NCBI GenBank assembly: GCA_039881145.1
Contig: JAYKKI010000076.1
Location: 9,665,001-9,729,000, forward strand
Source of the DNA: Druceiella hillmani
Taxonomy: Eukaryota > Arthropoda > Insecta > Lepidoptera > Hepialidae
Length of the DNA: 64,000 bases
Direction of reading: 5' to 3'
Shown here in pieces: positions 12,200 to 24,289 of the stretch. The position numbers and the translations under genes were made by a program. Position 1 is the stretch's first letter. Each line of letters opens with the position of its first letter. The notes under the pieces are model-generated. The model was not told where the DNA came from, made no database searches, and saw only the letters and a program-made list of their open reading frames with translations.

Positions 12200-13320
12200 C
12201 AGTTTTTAAACAGAATCTTGCTGTAATTTTTAAACAAATAGAGAATATTTAACATACAGTTCTCAAAGCAAAATCTTGGTATATCATTAAAAAAAAATGT
12301 TTCGACACACGGATTTAAAAAAAATCTTGCTTTATTAGAAAATGTATAAATGTCTTTAAAAAGAAATCTCGATATAACATTAAAAAATTAATAAATATTT
12401 TAACACGCAGTTTTTTAAAAAAAGCTTGGTATAATATTATATAAATAACCTGTCAAGCACGAGTGAACCTCGCATTACGAGATTTCCATACATATTTAGG
12501 TCTTTATAAATACTTAATAGCACATAACATTCCCAATAAATTATTTAAAAAACTTTAATTTTTCAGTCCGGAAAGAAGTTGCTATATCTTTCACAGGAGA
12601 ATATTTTAATAAACATATTTATTTTATAATATATAATTACAAATTACGATTTTCCGATGTTTTTAAGTTATGTTCTAACACCTTGTTTCTTGCCAAATGT
12701 CATGATTCTAGTTCAACGAAAAGTACCCTGTATGTTTTGATATATATGCGAGTGTCAAAATATGGAGCATAAATGGTTGTATTTTTTATTGTGTGGTCTG
12801 AGAAGTTTGATTTTTTTTACAATTCCAAGAGGCCGTAAACCTGAGTACTTGATACTAATTTCAACTTGATACCTTCATGCTTTCCTAAGTAAAAAGATCT
12901 TGACACAAAAAGAGATAGACGGATAACGAAGTGATCCTATAATGGTTTCTTTTTTATCCTAAAAATAGATGAATGGTATAACACGAATGTTATAAACATG
13001 GAACCCTAAAAATGGATGAATGGTTATAACACGTAGTTTTTAAATATTGAACATATATTTGGCTTCATTTTGTAGAAATTCATTATAATTTAATTTTACA
13101 CCTAAATGATAATATGTGATGTAGTACTATATTTAAGTACCTAGGTTACGTCGTATTACAACATCTTCGGGTGGACTATTTGCATAGATTTTAAACGTAG
13201 TTTTTATATACAAAACCTTGGTATAGCATTAAAAAATATATGAATGTTTTAACTTACAGTTTTTAAAGCAAAATCCCGGTATGACAATAAAAAATGGATA
13301 ATTGTTTTAACAAAGTGTTC
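12200..13320. repeat. Degenerate array, unit ~57 bp
   Basis: Diverged copies of a unit containing an AAAGCAAAATCTTGGTATA-like core, an A-rich stretch and an AATGTTTTAACACACAGTTTTT-like segment occur at about 12205-12450 and again at 13195-13320. Related pieces lie at 12955-13050. Confidence 0.5.
13055..13190. repeat. Dispersed repeat, copy 1
   Basis: This block, with TTTTGTAGAAATTCATTA and later GTATTACAACATCTT, recurs in direct orientation at 15683-15835 with substitutions and indels. No coding potential or ends were recognised. Confidence 0.6.
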
Positions 13321-15682
13321 TGCAAAGGCAGAAATAAAAATAAAAGACCAATATTTTCTGCTGTAAAGAGTATGTTTAATATGAATTTTGGCGAACATGT
13401 ACGAACGTCGCCTCGTTTTGTGCGTTATACTTTGAATATTACAATACCATTTGATATTTTTTATTTATTTAACTGCAATGTTGAGTAATCTGCCATTGAA
13501 ATGCAAATAACGTCATAGATAAATATATGGTTATATGGACACAAGAAACTTGCTTTTTTAATTTCATGGAATTCCCCGTTACTATTTTAAACCATTATTT
13601 AAAATAAGAAAATTACAATAATTTTTCAGATAAAAACAGATTAATTAAATTGGTCCGTAGGATTTGTGTCATTAAAAATAAGTGTCAAATATTATACCAT
13701 CACCTACATCTGGTCTATAACCATAATGGCCAATCAGGGTACATTTAAGTGAGAAAGTACGAAAGTGCTCTTCACTCTTTGAGCATGTTCATAAGATAGG
13801 GCAACAAATCGACAAGTCGTCATTTTTCCCAATTTAGGTTACAAACACCTTTATAAATTATAGAACAATTTTGAATTTAAAGTATATATACGAAATGCGC
13901 ATTTGAAATATTAAATGCAATACATAATAGATATTCACTACAAATATGTTTATTTATTTTCAATGATATCAATAGAAATTAACTTTGAGAATTCCAATAG
14001 CTCACAATTCAGCGCATCGACAGACTTCCAAGAGAAGGCGTTTTATGCAAATGAGATTTAAATCAAGACAGCACAATTCAAATATTGTTTATGTTCAGAC
14101 ATCGTAGCTTCCATTTTAGTAAAACTATGCAAGTTTAAAGTAAAATCAGTAAAACTCTATTTTATCCAATAACTGTAAATAGGAAATGGTGTATTACAAG
14201 AAATTTTTCCTAAAATATATAAACAAATTTAAGATACACTTAATTCATATTCACATTTACAAGATCAACTAATGTTTTATTAACTTTCCTCAATTTTTTT
14301 TATACTTAACGCATTTACTATTATTCTCTCTATTTTCCTATTTTTCACACATTCAAAATTCTTAATATTCTCAATGTAATAATTTATTGATCTTTTCAAT
14401 TTCAAGAGTTTTCCAGTGAAAATCGCGTATGTCGATATTCAAATGACTTTTATAATTTCATTCCAGTCTTTAGTACAAAATTACGTACGTACGTGATACA
14501 TGATACAACATATACCTGTATGAAACAGTTAGTTTGTACGTTTACATAGTATGACGTGGAATATATCAAACCAAATAGTCACTATATTATGAATATCATG
14601 TTACGTATAAATTATAGCATATTTTTACCTACTTTTGTCTTTAATTCTGCCAATTTTCTAATTTTTTTTTTACTCAAATAAGTGGAATAATAAAATTACG
14701 TGAGTAGCCATCAAAATGAAATAGAGTTGGGTAGAAAATTAAAAGAGAGTGTTTCATAAAAATTTACCGTAACGTGACGTTAGCCATCTATCGGTAAACT
14801 TGAGAAAGTATTTTTAGAATGCATTCTGAGATATTCATACAAATTAAGGTTAAAAAATGATCTGAAGACCACTTAATTGGGCTGTCTAATTTTAATAACT
14901 TAATTTTCTAGAATTACTATTTAACTGAAAAAAAAACAAAAAACTCAAAAAATTTATTAAAATAAATTTAAAATCAATATATATCCACTGCGCATGCATT
15001 AAAAAGTTTTCCGTTGTGTAAATGGGGATCAACATATAACAATGAGGGATACCATAGTTAAGCCCTACAAAATATACGAAAAATATATATTATTATAAAA
15101 AAAGCAATTTGTCCGATGTAAATATAGGTGGCACACGACATTGAAAGAAATAACGTAGAATAAAGAAAAAAAAAGAATATTAAGAAAAATAAGGAGAATT
15201 CCTTCAAAATCGTTCAAAAGCAAAAGTTTTTATTATTGTAAAATGCAGCAATAAGTGTTGGAGCTTATATTTTATTGACTCTTACTCTTGACTTTGAATT
15301 GAATAATTAAGAAACATATTTGAATGTTATATAAACCGTAAATTTTTAATCTTTAAAAAGGTACGGATTATTACCTCTGATTTAATGAATACCTTGATAC
15401 TCCGATCGTTCTTGATATCAAGAGCCAGTTTAAGGGCAGTAGACAGAATATTGCGAGAATATTTCAATGTCACTACTGAGATAGTTTAACAGTTCCGCCG
15501 TCCAAAGTATATTATATATTCAGTTCAATATTCCTCATTTGTCACTGATACTTCTAAACCGATTACACTTTTTAAAGGAACGTAATTATAAACTTTTTGA
15601 AATATACCTATATTGGGCGAATTACCATTTTAATTAATTTTTTGCTACAGAAAATGTTCAATCTAAGAAATATATACACTTG
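13321..15682. other. Non-coding, no feature recognised
   Basis: AT-rich sequence with short A and T runs only. Confidence 0.5.
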
Positions 15683-15835
15683 TTGAATATATTGGGCTTT
15701 AATTTTGTAGAAATTCATTAATCACAATTAAATTAAACTAGGTGATGTAGTATTATTTCTACTTTCTTTAAGTTCTTTACCACGGCCTAGGTTTCGTTGT
15801 ATTACAACATCTTTAGGTGGGCTATTAGCAAAGAT
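15683..15835. repeat. Dispersed repeat, copy 2
   Basis: Direct-orientation partner of 13055-13190, sharing the GTAGAAATTCATTA and GTATTACAACATCTT landmarks. Confidence 0.6.
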
Positions 15836-17182
15836 CTTTATTTCTTTTCTGAATAGTTTTATTTGAAAATGAAATAGTTTTATTTAAAAATTCTAATGAA
15901 AGATCGAACAAATATAATTTAAATAATATGTTTAATATTTAGTTCACATTAAAACTTTATTTTCCAATTGACAACCTAGGCATAAATTGAGATCTTAATG
16001 TGAAACAATTAATTATATGTATTTCGTGCACATACGTATAAAAGTGTACAGGAGTAAAACTCTGGCAGACAGGCGGACGAACATGACAAAATTATAAAAA
16101 TTCTTTATCTCACTGTGGAACTCTAAAACGTGTAATAAAATAAGATGGTTGCTGTAACACAGTGTGCGAGGTAGAAAAGAAGTATTGAACCTTTTTTCAA
16201 TTCTTAGCTTTTGGTCATTTGTCAATAAGTTTACTAGTTTTTTTTGTACAAAAATCACTACTTAACATGTTTATGTAATATCATTGAAAAGTTTCGAATT
16301 GAAAACGAGATTATTATTAGCACAGTAACAATCATGACAAGATTGTCATTAACCATGTACCTCCCACTTTCATTATTGTCACCTCCCTAATTCAACAATG
16401 AACGGTTCATTTGTTTAAATAATTTAAAACCTTTTTTCGCTTTTTATTTATTAGAATTGAACTGAGGCCATTGCATTCAACATTCTATCTTTGGATTCTT
16501 GCCCGCTGATGAAAGCGCCATAAATAAATTTATGTGAACCTAATAAATTATGTTTGAAGAATACTTTAATACTCTTTTTTGTTTTTAGTAATTATTATAC
16601 CGCGCAGAGTAATTTATTAAAATTGATAGTTTACCAATAAAATAAGTGTAATCATAAATAGTTTTCATTTACCTTCTCCCACTTCATGCATTAAATTAGA
16701 ATTTTTCTTGCAAAACTTATTTTCTGTCATTGTGTCATATATTGATCATTCCGATTGCCCCAACTGTAATATGACTCATTTTTATTTCACTAAACTTTGG
16801 CCTTTTCTATTAAAATTATTTGAATATTTGAAATAAAATCAATAGGTATAAAGACCAAACACCACAAACTTGAATTTGACCCATCTTTGCTTCAAGTACT
16901 CGCCAATGGACACTCCACAGATATGACAATGGCATTGAATATTTGTAGAGACTTCGAAAAAAATAAAGTTAAAGGCGTGTAGAAATAAAGAAACACCTAT
17001 TGCAACGTTTTTGGAAAATTTCTTACCGCAAATAACTCCTATATGAATTAATCAATACATGGATATGCAATATTTTTTAGATAAACTACTAATATATTCA
17101 TAATATTGGAATTATTGGATTTAAAATTTTACTCAATTAGGACTTAGTAGTGAAATTAATATACCCTATTTTAAATGAAAAT
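15836..17182. other. Non-coding, no feature recognised
   Basis: AT-rich. I see no element or coding signal. Confidence 0.5.
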
Positions 17183-17665
17183 GACAAAAAAAATCAAATT
17201 TCTAAATGTTTAACAAAAAAAATCAAATTTCTTAATTTATAACAAAAAATAAATTTCTGAATTTATAACAAAAAAAAATCAAATTTCTGAATTTATAACT
17301 TAAAAATAAATTTTCTGCATGTATAACAAAAAAAATCAAATTTCTGAATTTATAACAAAAAAAATCAAATTTCTGAATTTATAACAAAAAAATTTAATTT
17401 CTGAGTTTACAACAAAAAAAAATCAAATTTCTGAATGTATAACAAAAAAATTAAATTTCTGAATTTATAACAAAAAAAATCTAATTTCTGAATTTATAAC
17501 AAAAAAATCAAATTTCTGAATTTATAACAAAAAAATTAGATTTCTGAATTTATAACAAAAAAAATCAAATTTCTGAATTTATAACAAAAAAATCAAATTT
17601 CTGAATTTATAACAAAAAAAATCAAATTTCTGAATTTATAACAAAAAAAATCGAATTTCTCAATT
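17183..17665. repeat. Minisatellite, 17 units of 26-30 bp
   Basis: I count 17 head-to-tail units. Each has the form AACAAAAAAAATC followed by AAATTTCTGAATTTAT. Units differ mainly in the length of the A run (7-9) and in a few substitutions. Units in the second half are more uniform. Confidence 0.9.
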
Positions 17666-18593
17666 GAAGTATGAATTCACATTATTGATGCAGTTTAAGA
17701 ATTTATTAATCGTAAGACGTCTTTTCTTTGTTATATGAAACGTCTTGACTACGAACGTCTTGACAATAATCATCGACGTCATTTGTATTTAGTATCCTGT
17801 TTTTCTCGGCGTACAGGACGTAGAAATGAATTCAAATTTCTCTGTCTCATTTAATGTATTAAGAAATTCTAATCTGTTATAGAATTTAGCCCATCACACT
17901 TTTGTACACTTTATTTGAAGAAGCAAATATTAAAAACATATTTTTATTTTTCGACTCTACGTAAAATTTGTTCACGTATTTACGTATTTCCTCAAGCCAT
18001 TATTAATTTTTATTGAATTTCATACAACATTGAAATGAAAACTATGATAATACTCGTTCCATTTCTATTTTTAATATAAATGCTCCTAAATTATAATAAA
18101 TTATATAATTTAAATTTTATTTTAAGCCACAGTATCCCTACTGTGCATAAATTTGAAGTCCATCATTTATTCCGCTTACGAGTTACTGGTCTCTCTCAGA
18201 CAAACGACTGTTAGTATTATCAAAATGAATTTTTTGGACCTTTTTAGTGCGCAACCTTAACATCAAAATGGATTTTCGAGGTTAAACATAACGTCAGAAA
18301 AAAATTACAATAATCATTTTCAGTAAGCCCTAATATTCAGTTATCAAATTCGACAAACAAGTTTCTTAAACGCCAACATTTATCTCGTCCGCAATTTTTA
18401 CGAAGAAGAAAAAATATTATTTTACCTTCACTGATTCTATAAAAAACCAATTATTTGCTAAACTTTGTATTAGCAATAACTTTTTTATAAAACTTAAAAA
18501 TTTAATCCTTGTCAATACATTCAGTAAAAAAATAGATTAACGCACATAAAATGTCATACCGATTAAGTTGAAAGAAATGCCACAGACACGCGG
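17666..18593. other. Non-coding, no feature recognised
   Basis: AT-rich sequence between the minisatellite and the CA-rich stretch. Confidence 0.5.
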
Positions 18594-18745
18594 CCCACAC
18601 ACACATACAAAGAGACTCACAAACGCACACAAACGCGCGCGCGTGCACGCACACACTCACACGCACACGCTTGCGAAAGCGCAAGTGCACGCACACGCCA
18701 ACACATATGCAAATACACAGGTCCACGCACACGCACACTCACCAA
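18594..18745. repeat. CA/CG-rich low-complexity tract
   Basis: About 150 bases of alternating purine-pyrimidine sequence (CACACA, CGCGCGCG, GTGCACGCACAC). Open frames on both strands here are repeat artefacts. Confidence 0.85.
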
Positions 18746-19744
18746 TCCGATAGTTAAGGTCAGTAATGTTATCGGAGAAATTAACATCTATTACCTAATT
18801 ATTTTTTGTGATTTAATAGCTTAAAAACCAAATTGGGTTAAAATAGGTAAGTGAATACTCATCTGCACTTCAAAATAATTAGATTATCTAAAAATGAAAG
18901 AGTGCCTGTGCTTGCCTGTTTATTGAACACTTAAAAAACATATTTAAAAAAACGATTTTTTCTTACCGGTTTAAAGTTAAAATATAGATTGAAAGATTGT
19001 CCTAAAAAAATATTCCCAGTTTCAAACCCCGTGTTTCCAAGTTAAATTTTTAAACTTTTACTGACTTGACACTGAAAAGGAAGCATAACAGCACAAAACG
19101 TTTCCATAAACGTTTCCAACGTTAACAGACGTCGTACTTTCCCATCTGTATACATTATTTTAGCCTAATTCACTCATATATTTGTTTGCTATTTTATTAC
19201 CACCACAACGATGAACGTCGAAAAAATCAAATCCCTTTTTTGCTATTCTTTTCCACCTACTTCTTTCAAAAATCCCTTTTTAACAACCTTTCAATGTACA
19301 CCATAAATAGTCAAATAATTTTACGTTGCATTCTCAGTTCTTACTATCACTCTTTCATATAAAATTATCGGCAAATTCCTTTATTTTGAACTTATTATTC
19401 GACTTTACAAAAATATATCTAAACCTTCATTTTCAATGCATTTATTTTATTTTGTCTAATGTTACGATAAAATAACCAATTCCTTGAAATAAAATATTCT
19501 TAGACTTAAAACTTATTAATTAAAACGTATTACTCCGTTACAGTACTCCATTATTTCCAAAATAACGGATTCATAATAAAATAATATTTAAATACGAAAA
19601 TGTTAACAATTTATAAAGTCAACATTTATTCCAAATTACATTTGAATTCTCATGTTTAATCAATATATTTATAAATTTATTTAAAACTAAATATTGGAAT
19701 TTTTTTTCAAATATTCCAATGTTACATAATATCGTATTTTAAAT
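18746..19744. other. Non-coding, probable 3' flank of the exon at 19914
   Basis: AT-rich. No feature other than the possible polyadenylation signal at its right end. Confidence 0.45.
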
Positions 19745-19750
19745 TTTATT
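19745..19750 (-). promoter_or_regulatory. Possible AATAAA polyadenylation signal
   Basis: Minus-strand AATAAA about 165 nt beyond the stop codon of the exon at 19914-20106. In AT-rich sequence this hexamer is common by chance. Confidence 0.3.
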
Positions 19751-19913
19751 TAATCATCATGTAACTACAATCAACTCTCATGAAACCAATCCTCAATTTT
19801 CATTATTTAATCAAGTATACATTATGCCCCAACAAAAGCATAAAACACATCTAATCCGTATATTCTGTATACTTTGACTGCAGTAGACCACTCGTGTTTA
19901 AAATTCTAGGCAA

Positions 19914-20106
19914 TCATATTTTATACGCGATAACAGCTAACGTGACAATAAGCATTATAACGATGCACGCTTCGGTTAGGTTAATGTGTGTAGCGTACTT
20001 ATCGGGTTCCGCTTCGGCGTAGAGTTTATCGCTCTCCGTCTGGGGGACCGATTTGCTCGATCCCGGCTGGCCAGATTGCCTCCACTTTGTATGGTCCAAA
20101 TATGTA
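19914..20106 (-). CDS. Candidate terminal exon, C-terminal membrane anchor
   Basis: On the minus strand a T-rich tract ends in AG at 20107-20108. It opens into a 63-codon frame that ends at a TGA (19914-19916). The frame has no ATG start, so it reads best as a last exon. Base composition is clearly GC-richer than the flanks, with many G/C third positions, as expected for conserved coding sequence. The N-terminal ~38 residues are polar (SGQPGSSKSVPQTESDKLY and so on). The last ~22 residues form one hydrophobic segment (ACIVIMLIVTLAVIAYKI) ending at the C terminus. That layout fits a single-pass or tail-anchored membrane protein. I do not recognise the family, and no upstream exon was identified. 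Confidence 0.45.
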
Positions 20107-20355
20107 CTAATATTTTCAAAGAAATAATTTGATAGTTAATGTTTAATATCGCGTGTCGAATTTTTCTTTATTTCTGCTCTTGTAAATTACAGTTAATCAA
20201 TTTTATATAATAATTTACTATCCGTAACCAAAGTAGTTATTACATCTGAAATATTTTGATTAATTATCGCGGATCTTGTATTTTTCCATAGCGTTGTTTC
20301 GTCTTTTCAAACATTCATATTTAAAATTTCAGTTTGCTAATATTTATTATATAAT

Positions 20356-20560
20356 ACTAGCTGACCCGTGCGAAGTCTTCGCACTATATCGCCATCTAGC
20401 GTGTTCCAACTATACAATTTGGCTAAGATATTTGATGTGTCGCCCACAGATGGCGCTCATGACAATTTTTAAAAAAAATAATTTTTTTATTAACAAAAAG
20501 ATTTTTTTCGAATTTTTTTATATTTTTCGCCCAAAGTAGAAAACATAAGCTTTAAGTGGG
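20356..20560 (+). mobile_element. Dispersed-element fragment (CTAGCTGACCCG type)
   Basis: The block starts CTAGCTGACCCGTGCGAAG and contains CGCCATCTAGCG and later CAGATGGCGCTC. A CTAGCTGACCCG start is, from general knowledge, shared by abundant interspersed repeats in many insect genomes. No coding part is present. The boundary on the right is uncertain. Confidence 0.45.
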
Positions 20561-22212
20561 TATTTTTTTATTTTTTTTGGTGCATTAGTTAAAGAGATCG
20601 AGCCGCTCGACCAAAAAACACCTTTTAGAAATAATATATTTAGATAATATAATTTCAGTTTGCTAATATTTATTTATAATTTATATAAGAATTCGTTTTT
20701 AGATTTATCCACCATAAATTAATTTTTTGCAATAAATTTGCCGCGTTTTTAAGAAACGTTCACTACTAAAGTGTTAAGAGCTAGATAATACTTAATTTTG
20801 AACAAATTTTCTAGCATTAATGTTAAATTTGAAATATAGAGTATAATATCAAATTGAGAAATTGTTTAATTTGTAGATATATTTAAAATGTTTAAAAGAT
20901 ATTTAATAAGATTTTGTAGATATATTTAAAATGTTTAAAAGAATTACAGAAAATCTCCACTTTACTTATGCAGTTTATACCATCTAAATTTTCTCCAATT
21001 ATTTTGTTTTCAAATACTTACTTTAAACATTGCTTGGAGAGAACATTGATTCAACGTATCCAACTTAATATTTTATAATTGAAACGATTACTATCTATTG
21101 AAATGACAATCGTTAAACTTAGGAAGCTAAATTAATCTTCTATAAATCAACATAATAGTTGATATACAATATAAAGTAAAGAATGCGCCCTTGTGGATTT
21201 ATATTATTTTGTTGAAAAATAAATCTGTAACTTGTTAATTTTCAAGACCGTTATATGCACCAAACATTACTTCTTTTATTTTATTGTATAAAATATTTAA
21301 GGTTCCTGACACATGCAAATCGATAAACATGCCCGAGTTTAATATTGATACAAAGTAACTAAGGCCCAATATTGTCTAACACGTATGACCTCAAGTCGTT
21401 TCAATAATCCGTTTAATAATAAGCCATTTAATAAGTGGATATCATTTTAACTTAAATAAATTTCTTGTAGCAATGGATTATGTCGGCAAGATTAAAGGTG
21501 GGATATTTTGAATTTTATTTCACCTCTGATATATAAATATTATTATGATTGAAATCTAATAATTATAAACTATTTGGTCTAATAAAGGTATTATTTCTAA
21601 CGCTAATAAAATACCGGTATAACAAATGGAGATTCGTTGTCCGATTCAGTTCTCTTGAACCAACAAAATTAGACAAACTATTAACTGTTATTTTGAATAC
21701 TTCTAAATTCTACGATGAAAAGGCATTTCGAACTAAATTACTCATCCCAATGAAAAACAAATCTAAACCACAAAGATTAATATTATTCTTGTACATCTTA
21801 CCACGCAAACAATAACCAAAAAAGAGTTGCTCTTAACGAGTACTGTCCTGGATATTCAATACATTTAAAACGCCACGTTCATATATTATTATTTCACATG
21901 TAATGAAAAATAATTTTAAATGATTTCTGAGTATTAAAATTTACATAATTCAAAACGCATATTATTGGGTTCTTTCAGAAAGTTAAAGGAAATATCCAAA
22001 ATTTGGAGCTCATCTAAACCTTGAAATGTTGCTTATCTTATGCTCGGTAGATATTTGTGTGACAAACCTAATAGTTTTAAACAGCGACATGTACTGAAGG
22101 TCCTATCTTCTATATTTTTATACTGTTGTAACTTAGATATGAAATCCATAAAAACTCACCCGCAAGTTGAACGCGTGGCCCATAGCTGTACGAATGGTCG
22201 CTAGATACTTAC
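20561..22212. other. Non-coding, one small tandem duplication
   Basis: AT-rich. A ~30-bp segment starting TTGTAGATAT at 20871 is repeated at 20914 (period 43). An 88-codon frame at 21549 has no recognisable domain. Confidence 0.45.
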
Positions 22213-22662
22213 GAGTACGTCGCGACCGATGAAATCGGATATAAAATTGTGAGGTAAATCTAAATTTACTAAGTGGACTTACGACGCAAAGACTCAAATC
22301 AAACATTTTTATTTTGACATAATTCACTTAACCCACTTATAGGTATTTGAAACACTATCGTTTCTTACCACAAAGAATTTGAACTCACAATTTTGAAGTA
22401 TATTACTAAAATCTTGAATCCAATTGTTACGGAAGAAATTTTGTAGCGATGAAAATCCTCTTAATATTATGTAATATGTATAAAAATACGATGAATATGA
22501 AAACCGGTTGAATTCCTCTAGTGGTTGAACCTTGCCAAGATCCTTTGGAAGACTTCCATTGTATACTTTCATACTTAAGACGTACAAATAAAATTCGTAG
22601 CATATATTTAAAATATTTTTATCATTCACTTTATTCGCTATAGTTAGCTCAAAATTTAACAT
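22213..22662 (-). pseudogene. LRR gene exon remnant
   Basis: A 112-codon minus-strand frame (22662-22324) contains LRR-like units: SLPKDLGKVQPLEEF, then GFSSLQNFFRNNWIQDFSNI, then a degraded LDVRNNSVS-like unit. Beyond a stop cluster at about 22265-22325 the same frame resumes with VHLVNLDLPHNFISDFIGRDVL. It then meets a consensus donor GTAAGT (22207-22212). The splice donor at the end of an LRR unit suggests a genuine former exon. The stops between the two parts could be a short intron whose phase no longer fits, or inactivating changes. It belongs to the same broad family as the plus-strand remnants at 4-10 kb. Confidence 0.5.
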
Positions 22663-22774
22663 AACATTTAAATGTTACAGGTTATTAACTCTATTCGTTA
22701 TGATTAATTAAACTGCATTTCATTTAGCATAATTTTATATAATAAAGTTATTACCTACTCATATATACTACTAC

Positions 22775-22849
22775 TTATTGACATTACTCACAATAGTGGG
22801 CATAATATCATAATCATATTATGCCCACTATTGTGAGTAATGTCAATAA
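22775..22849. repeat. Perfect 34-bp inverted repeat, 7-nt loop
   Basis: Left arm 22775-22808, spacer 22809-22815, right arm 22816-22849, with no mismatches. The arm begins TTATTGACATTACTCACA. Nothing in the arms looks like transposon ends. Confidence 0.95.
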
Positions 22850-23640
22850 TAATTTTTTTTATATTGTCTTTTCGAATGCCAATAAGTGAAACAGAAACAA
22901 ACTATAAAACATAAGAACAGGCACGCGGAATACAAAAATATATAAATATGCATAAAGGTATGTCCCGTTTGTCTGTATTGTAAACTTCATTAGAAAAACT
23001 AAGATGTAGACCACAACTAATTAAATTTAACAAAGTATACATTTAATAGAAAAAAAAACATAGTTAACACTAAAATCATTGACAATAATTTTGAAGCGCA
23101 AGAACAAATTCGTTTACATTTTGGACGACAAACCTCCATTTTTGCCAAGTTTACTCTAAAATCTGTCTGTCTGTCTATAATTCTATATAAAATAGACTAA
23201 ACGTTAGTTTATAATTCAAGCAGATTACTTTTTGTTGGGTACATATATTTATTTTACAACAATCGGCTTTTTCAATTAATTCCTCGCCAAAATCATAAAG
23301 CGAGACAAGTATAGAGAATTCATTCTAAACAAGTATACTTTAATTTTAAGTGGGAAAAAAGTAAAATTGTGACTTGTTCTTTTTAAATTTGAATAACAAT
23401 TTAGATTGATGCAATAGTAAGAGAGAAAAAGAAAAATATTTAGTCAGCAAAAGTATTGGCCTGTATTGGCCGCTCTGAATATAAATATCCGCTATGTATT
23501 GCTACACTGTTGGTGTAATATAGTCGAATTTATCATTCTTAGCCATCGTAATAATAATTTTATATAATTGATAGATTTTTTCAGTGTCTATTACTTTAAT
23601 TAAGATTTATATTTAACAGTTGCAGGCAAAAAAAAAAAAA
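22850..23640. other. Non-coding, no feature recognised
   Basis: AT-rich. A TCTG microsatellite of three to four units near 23163 is the only low-complexity element. Confidence 0.5.
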
Positions 23641-23666
23641 AATTTATATATATATATATATATACT
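23626..23666. repeat. A-run plus (TA)n
   Basis: About 15 A followed by about 10 TA units, directly left of the mariner remnant. Confidence 0.85.
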
Positions 23667-23829
23667 ATCGCAACAGCGCTATCGCGGTATCGCATTATTT
23701 TCTGAGTAATCGATCATACTCTGGGCGACGAGTGGAACTTGATAGCGACAGGTTTAAATTGATAGTTGAAGAAGATAGCCCATAAACAACACGCTGGCTA
23801 GGACTATAAAGAATGATAAAGAATCAATA

Positions 23830-24289
23830 ACACTGCTTGAGAAAAAGCTTGAAATACAATGCCTCAGTACCACATGAACTTAGTCTGGACCAGTTTTACC
23901 ATCGCGCGACAAACTGCTCTGGATTTTGGATTTTGGTTGGACACAGGTACCCCACCCACCATATTTACCAGACCTTGCACCTACTGATTGTTGTTTATTT
24001 AGATGGCTCAGCAACGGTTGTCATACGCAAAAAACTTTGATGTTTAAGCTGATTGAAAAGATGACTTTGTTTCAGAAAATTTAAAATAATATTCAAAATT
24101 ATACACGATACTTGCACAAGGCAATCAGCACAGCTCGGGGCAATGACCGTGAACTAGCGCTGTTAGCGTGAACTTGTCTGCGTGCATTGTTTTGTCCGTT
24201 TTGTTTCAACGACAATTTATTCCTTTATAGCCAACGAATAGCGTCTTTCTTTATTCGACATTTATTCCCGGACACCGTGAATATATATG
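23830..24289 (+). pseudogene. Mariner-type transposase remnant with one terminal repeat
   Basis: At about 23866-23880 the translation gives VPHEL, the conserved mariner motif (WVPHEL in intact members). At about 23950-24005 another frame gives PHPPYLPDLAPTD, matching the conserved mariner catalytic-region motif YSPDLAPTD. This is the segment that carries the third catalytic Asp of the DD34D triad. Frameshifts separate the two, and the region between them is shortened. The right end at 24289 (GGACACCGTG) is the inverse of the end of the small element at 6354, so the two are related. The left terminal repeat was not found. Confidence 0.6.

Noticed and set aside
17183..17665. CRISPR-like array
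   Set aside because: Units are contiguous without distinct spacers, and the sequence context is eukaryotic.
18502..18753. Cys/Val-rich and His/Thr-rich frames in the CA tract
   Set aside because: Low-complexity artefact, open on both strands.
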